A stretch of 7,404 nucleotides of DNA, from assembly GCA_945896935.1 (NCBI GenBank), contig CAMDER010000084.1:1-7404 (forward strand). The letters run 5' to 3'. Every line of letters starts with the position of its first letter. Position 1 is the stretch's first letter. Origin of the DNA: Bifidobacterium breve. GTDB taxonomy: Bacteria; Actinomycetota; Acidimicrobiia; Acidimicrobiales; Ilumatobacteraceae. The notes beneath the pieces are model-generated. The model had not been told where the DNA came from, searched no databases, and worked only from the letters and a program-made list of their open reading frames with translations. The position numbers were made by a program, and so were the translations under genes. Positions 6,465 to 7,404 of the stretch are shown here, in pieces.

Positions 6465-7379
6465 TTACGCCGCGACGTCGGGAGTCCAACCCGGAGCAGC
6501 AAAGACATAACGTAGGCGTTCGTTAAAGTTGTCGGCCTGAGCCACGTCTTTAGCGATCTGTGCTAATTCACCGTAAGCCATTTTGACGGGGTTGTTCGTG
6601 CGAATGTTTTTGGTGAGCCCGTATTGCAGTTGACGAATCTCGGGTTCAAAAGTCTTGAACATGCGGTCCCAAATGATCAAGATACCGGCATAGTTCTTGT
6701 CGATGTATTGCTTGTTGGCGCCGTGGTGTACTCGGTGATGTGACGGCGTGTTGAAAATCTTTTCAACCCAATCGGGCAAACGGTCGATGGCCTCGGTATG
6801 AATCCAGTACTGATACAACAAGTTCAATTGACGGGCTTTGACAAACGTTGAGTAGCGGAATCCCAGAAGCGGCATTGGCCAGTACATCCAAGTAGTGAGG
6901 TAGCCGTTCCACGATTGACGAAGTGCAGTTGACAAGTTGTAGCGACGACCCGAGTGATGTGCGGCGTGGTCGGCCCAGAACAAACGGATCTTGTGCATCG
7001 AACGATGGTTCCAGTAGTACAAGAAGTCCCAAACAATCATCGCGGTAAAGAATGAGCCACGTCGAGAACCAAAACTTGAGAGACGATGACGAAACAAGAA
7101 TCCGTGAATCTTGCGGTATGTACCATCAAGAGCGAAAGTCATCAAGATTGAGCCAACTAATAGACCAATGCTTCCAGCCGTGTCATTTTTTTCGTAACCA
7201 AGCGGAATGAGCGGGTCAGAAATCGGGTTGCCATCGTCGGTTGGTGCAACTGCATCAACATCAACGAGTTCGCGTAACTGTCGCTTCTTTAAGATCCGAT
7301 GTTCCCAGACCATGGTGGCCGCAAAGATCGGCAAGGTGATCTTGTCGATCAAGTCAATCTTGCGGGACGATCCGGCCAT
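6465..7379 (-). CDS. Sterol desaturase/fatty acid hydroxylase family membrane protein
   Basis: A 304-residue integral membrane non-haem di-iron oxygenase of the fatty acid hydroxylase superfamily, which hydroxylates or desaturates lipids, sterols or carotenoids at the cytoplasmic membrane. The histidine boxes are in order: His125-x3-His129 (WNHRSMH), His138-x2-His141-His142 (DHAAHHSG), His194 (YWIHTE) and SHHRVHHG (214-220), followed by the family block DKNYAGILIIWDRMFKTFEPE (227 on). Hydrophobic stretches near 14-25, 69-85, 109-123 and 159-174 are probable membrane segments; there is no cleavable signal. Length is usual for the family. ATG 7379 lacks a Shine-Dalgarno, but TAGTCT stands 6 nt upstream, implying a leaderless mRNA. 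The substrate cannot be deduced; the nearby ethA-like, SDR and AKR genes hint at lipid or terpenoid oxidation. Confidence 0.94.
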   Translation of the reverse strand: MAGSSRKIDLIDKITLPIFAATMVWEHRILKKRQLRELVDVDAVAPTDDGNPISDPLIPLGYEKNDTAGSIGLLVGSILMTFALDGTYRKIHGFLFRHRLSSFGSRRGSFFTAMIVWDFLYYWNHRSMHKIRLFWADHAAHHSGRRYNLSTALRQSWNGYLTTWMYWPMPLLGFRYSTFVKARQLNLLYQYWIHTEAIDRLPDWVEKIFNTPSHHRVHHGANKQYIDKNYAGILIIWDRMFKTFEPEIRQLQYGLTKNIRTNNPVKMAYGELAQIAKDVAQADNFNERLRYVFAAPGWTPDVAA

Positions 7380-7385
7380 AACTGC

Positions 7386-7391
7386 AGACTA
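7386..7391 (-). promoter_or_regulatory. Putative -10 element (TAGTCT) of a leaderless promoter
   Basis: The minus strand reads TAGTCT-GCAGTT-ATG, placing the hexamer at -12 to -7 relative to the start codon of the di-iron enzyme gene. Spacing is identical to the site at 996-1001, and both are followed by G. The -35 region lies at or beyond the window edge. Confidence 0.5.
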
Positions 7392-7404
7392 CGCCTAACT
7401 GAGT

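Noticed and set aside
1..7404. Search for CRISPR repeats, tRNA, rRNA, transposase or phage genes
   Set aside because: Coding is almost continuous with metabolic and repair genes; no repeat arrays, RNA-gene-like folds or mobile-element motifs were seen.

Overview
The window looks like chromosomal DNA from an aerobic actinobacterium. Three genes point that way: an EthA-type flavin monooxygenase that matches the mycobacterial enzyme motif for motif, a RecQ-family helicase with the TGWGKS Walker A and C-terminal extension I associate with actinobacteria, and a cysteine-rich protein of a type I recall only from actinobacterial genomes. Base composition looks near half G+C by eye (not computed), too low for Mycobacterium or Streptomyces. 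A moderate-GC lineage such as an aquatic Acidimicrobiia/Ilumatobacteraceae relative fits better, but this is inference.

Layout: (1) 1-312, 3' end of a type B carboxylesterase. (2) 309-989, minus strand, cysteine-rich putative metal-binding protein whose stop codon overlaps the esterase stop. (3) 1068-3137, RecQ-type DNA helicase, divergent from (2). (4) 3199-3999, RhlG-like short-chain dehydrogenase/reductase. (5) 4008-4886, minus strand, aldo/keto reductase, tail to tail with (4). (6) 4979-6460, EthA-like Baeyer-Villiger type monooxygenase, divergent from (5) across 92 bp holding two perfect inverted repeats. (7) 6465-7379, minus strand, sterol desaturase/fatty acid hydroxylase family membrane di-iron enzyme, tail to tail with (6). 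No gene-free stretch exceeds 92 bp. I see no rRNA, tRNA, CRISPR, insertion sequence, prophage or intrinsic terminator.

Functionally, genes 4-7 are all redox enzymes suited to lipid, ketone or aldehyde chemistry: carbonyl reduction (SDR, AKR), oxygen insertion next to a carbonyl (EthA type) and C-H hydroxylation or desaturation (di-iron enzyme). The esterase could hydrolyse esters such as those made by a Baeyer-Villiger reaction. They are not one operon, because strands alternate, so a joint pathway is only a hypothesis. The AKR/monooxygenase pair is the best candidate for co-regulation because the palindromes lie between them.

The most notable signals are regulatory. Two perfect inverted repeats sit in the divergent AKR/ethA-like spacer. 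The hexamer TAGTCT lies exactly 6 nt before the ATG of two genes that lack a Shine-Dalgarno sequence, and also upstream of the ethA-like gene, suggesting leaderless transcription from a shared -10 type. The RecQ protein has a non-textbook domain order and a degenerate phosphoribosyltransferase-like tail. I did not find a clearly new multi-gene system.
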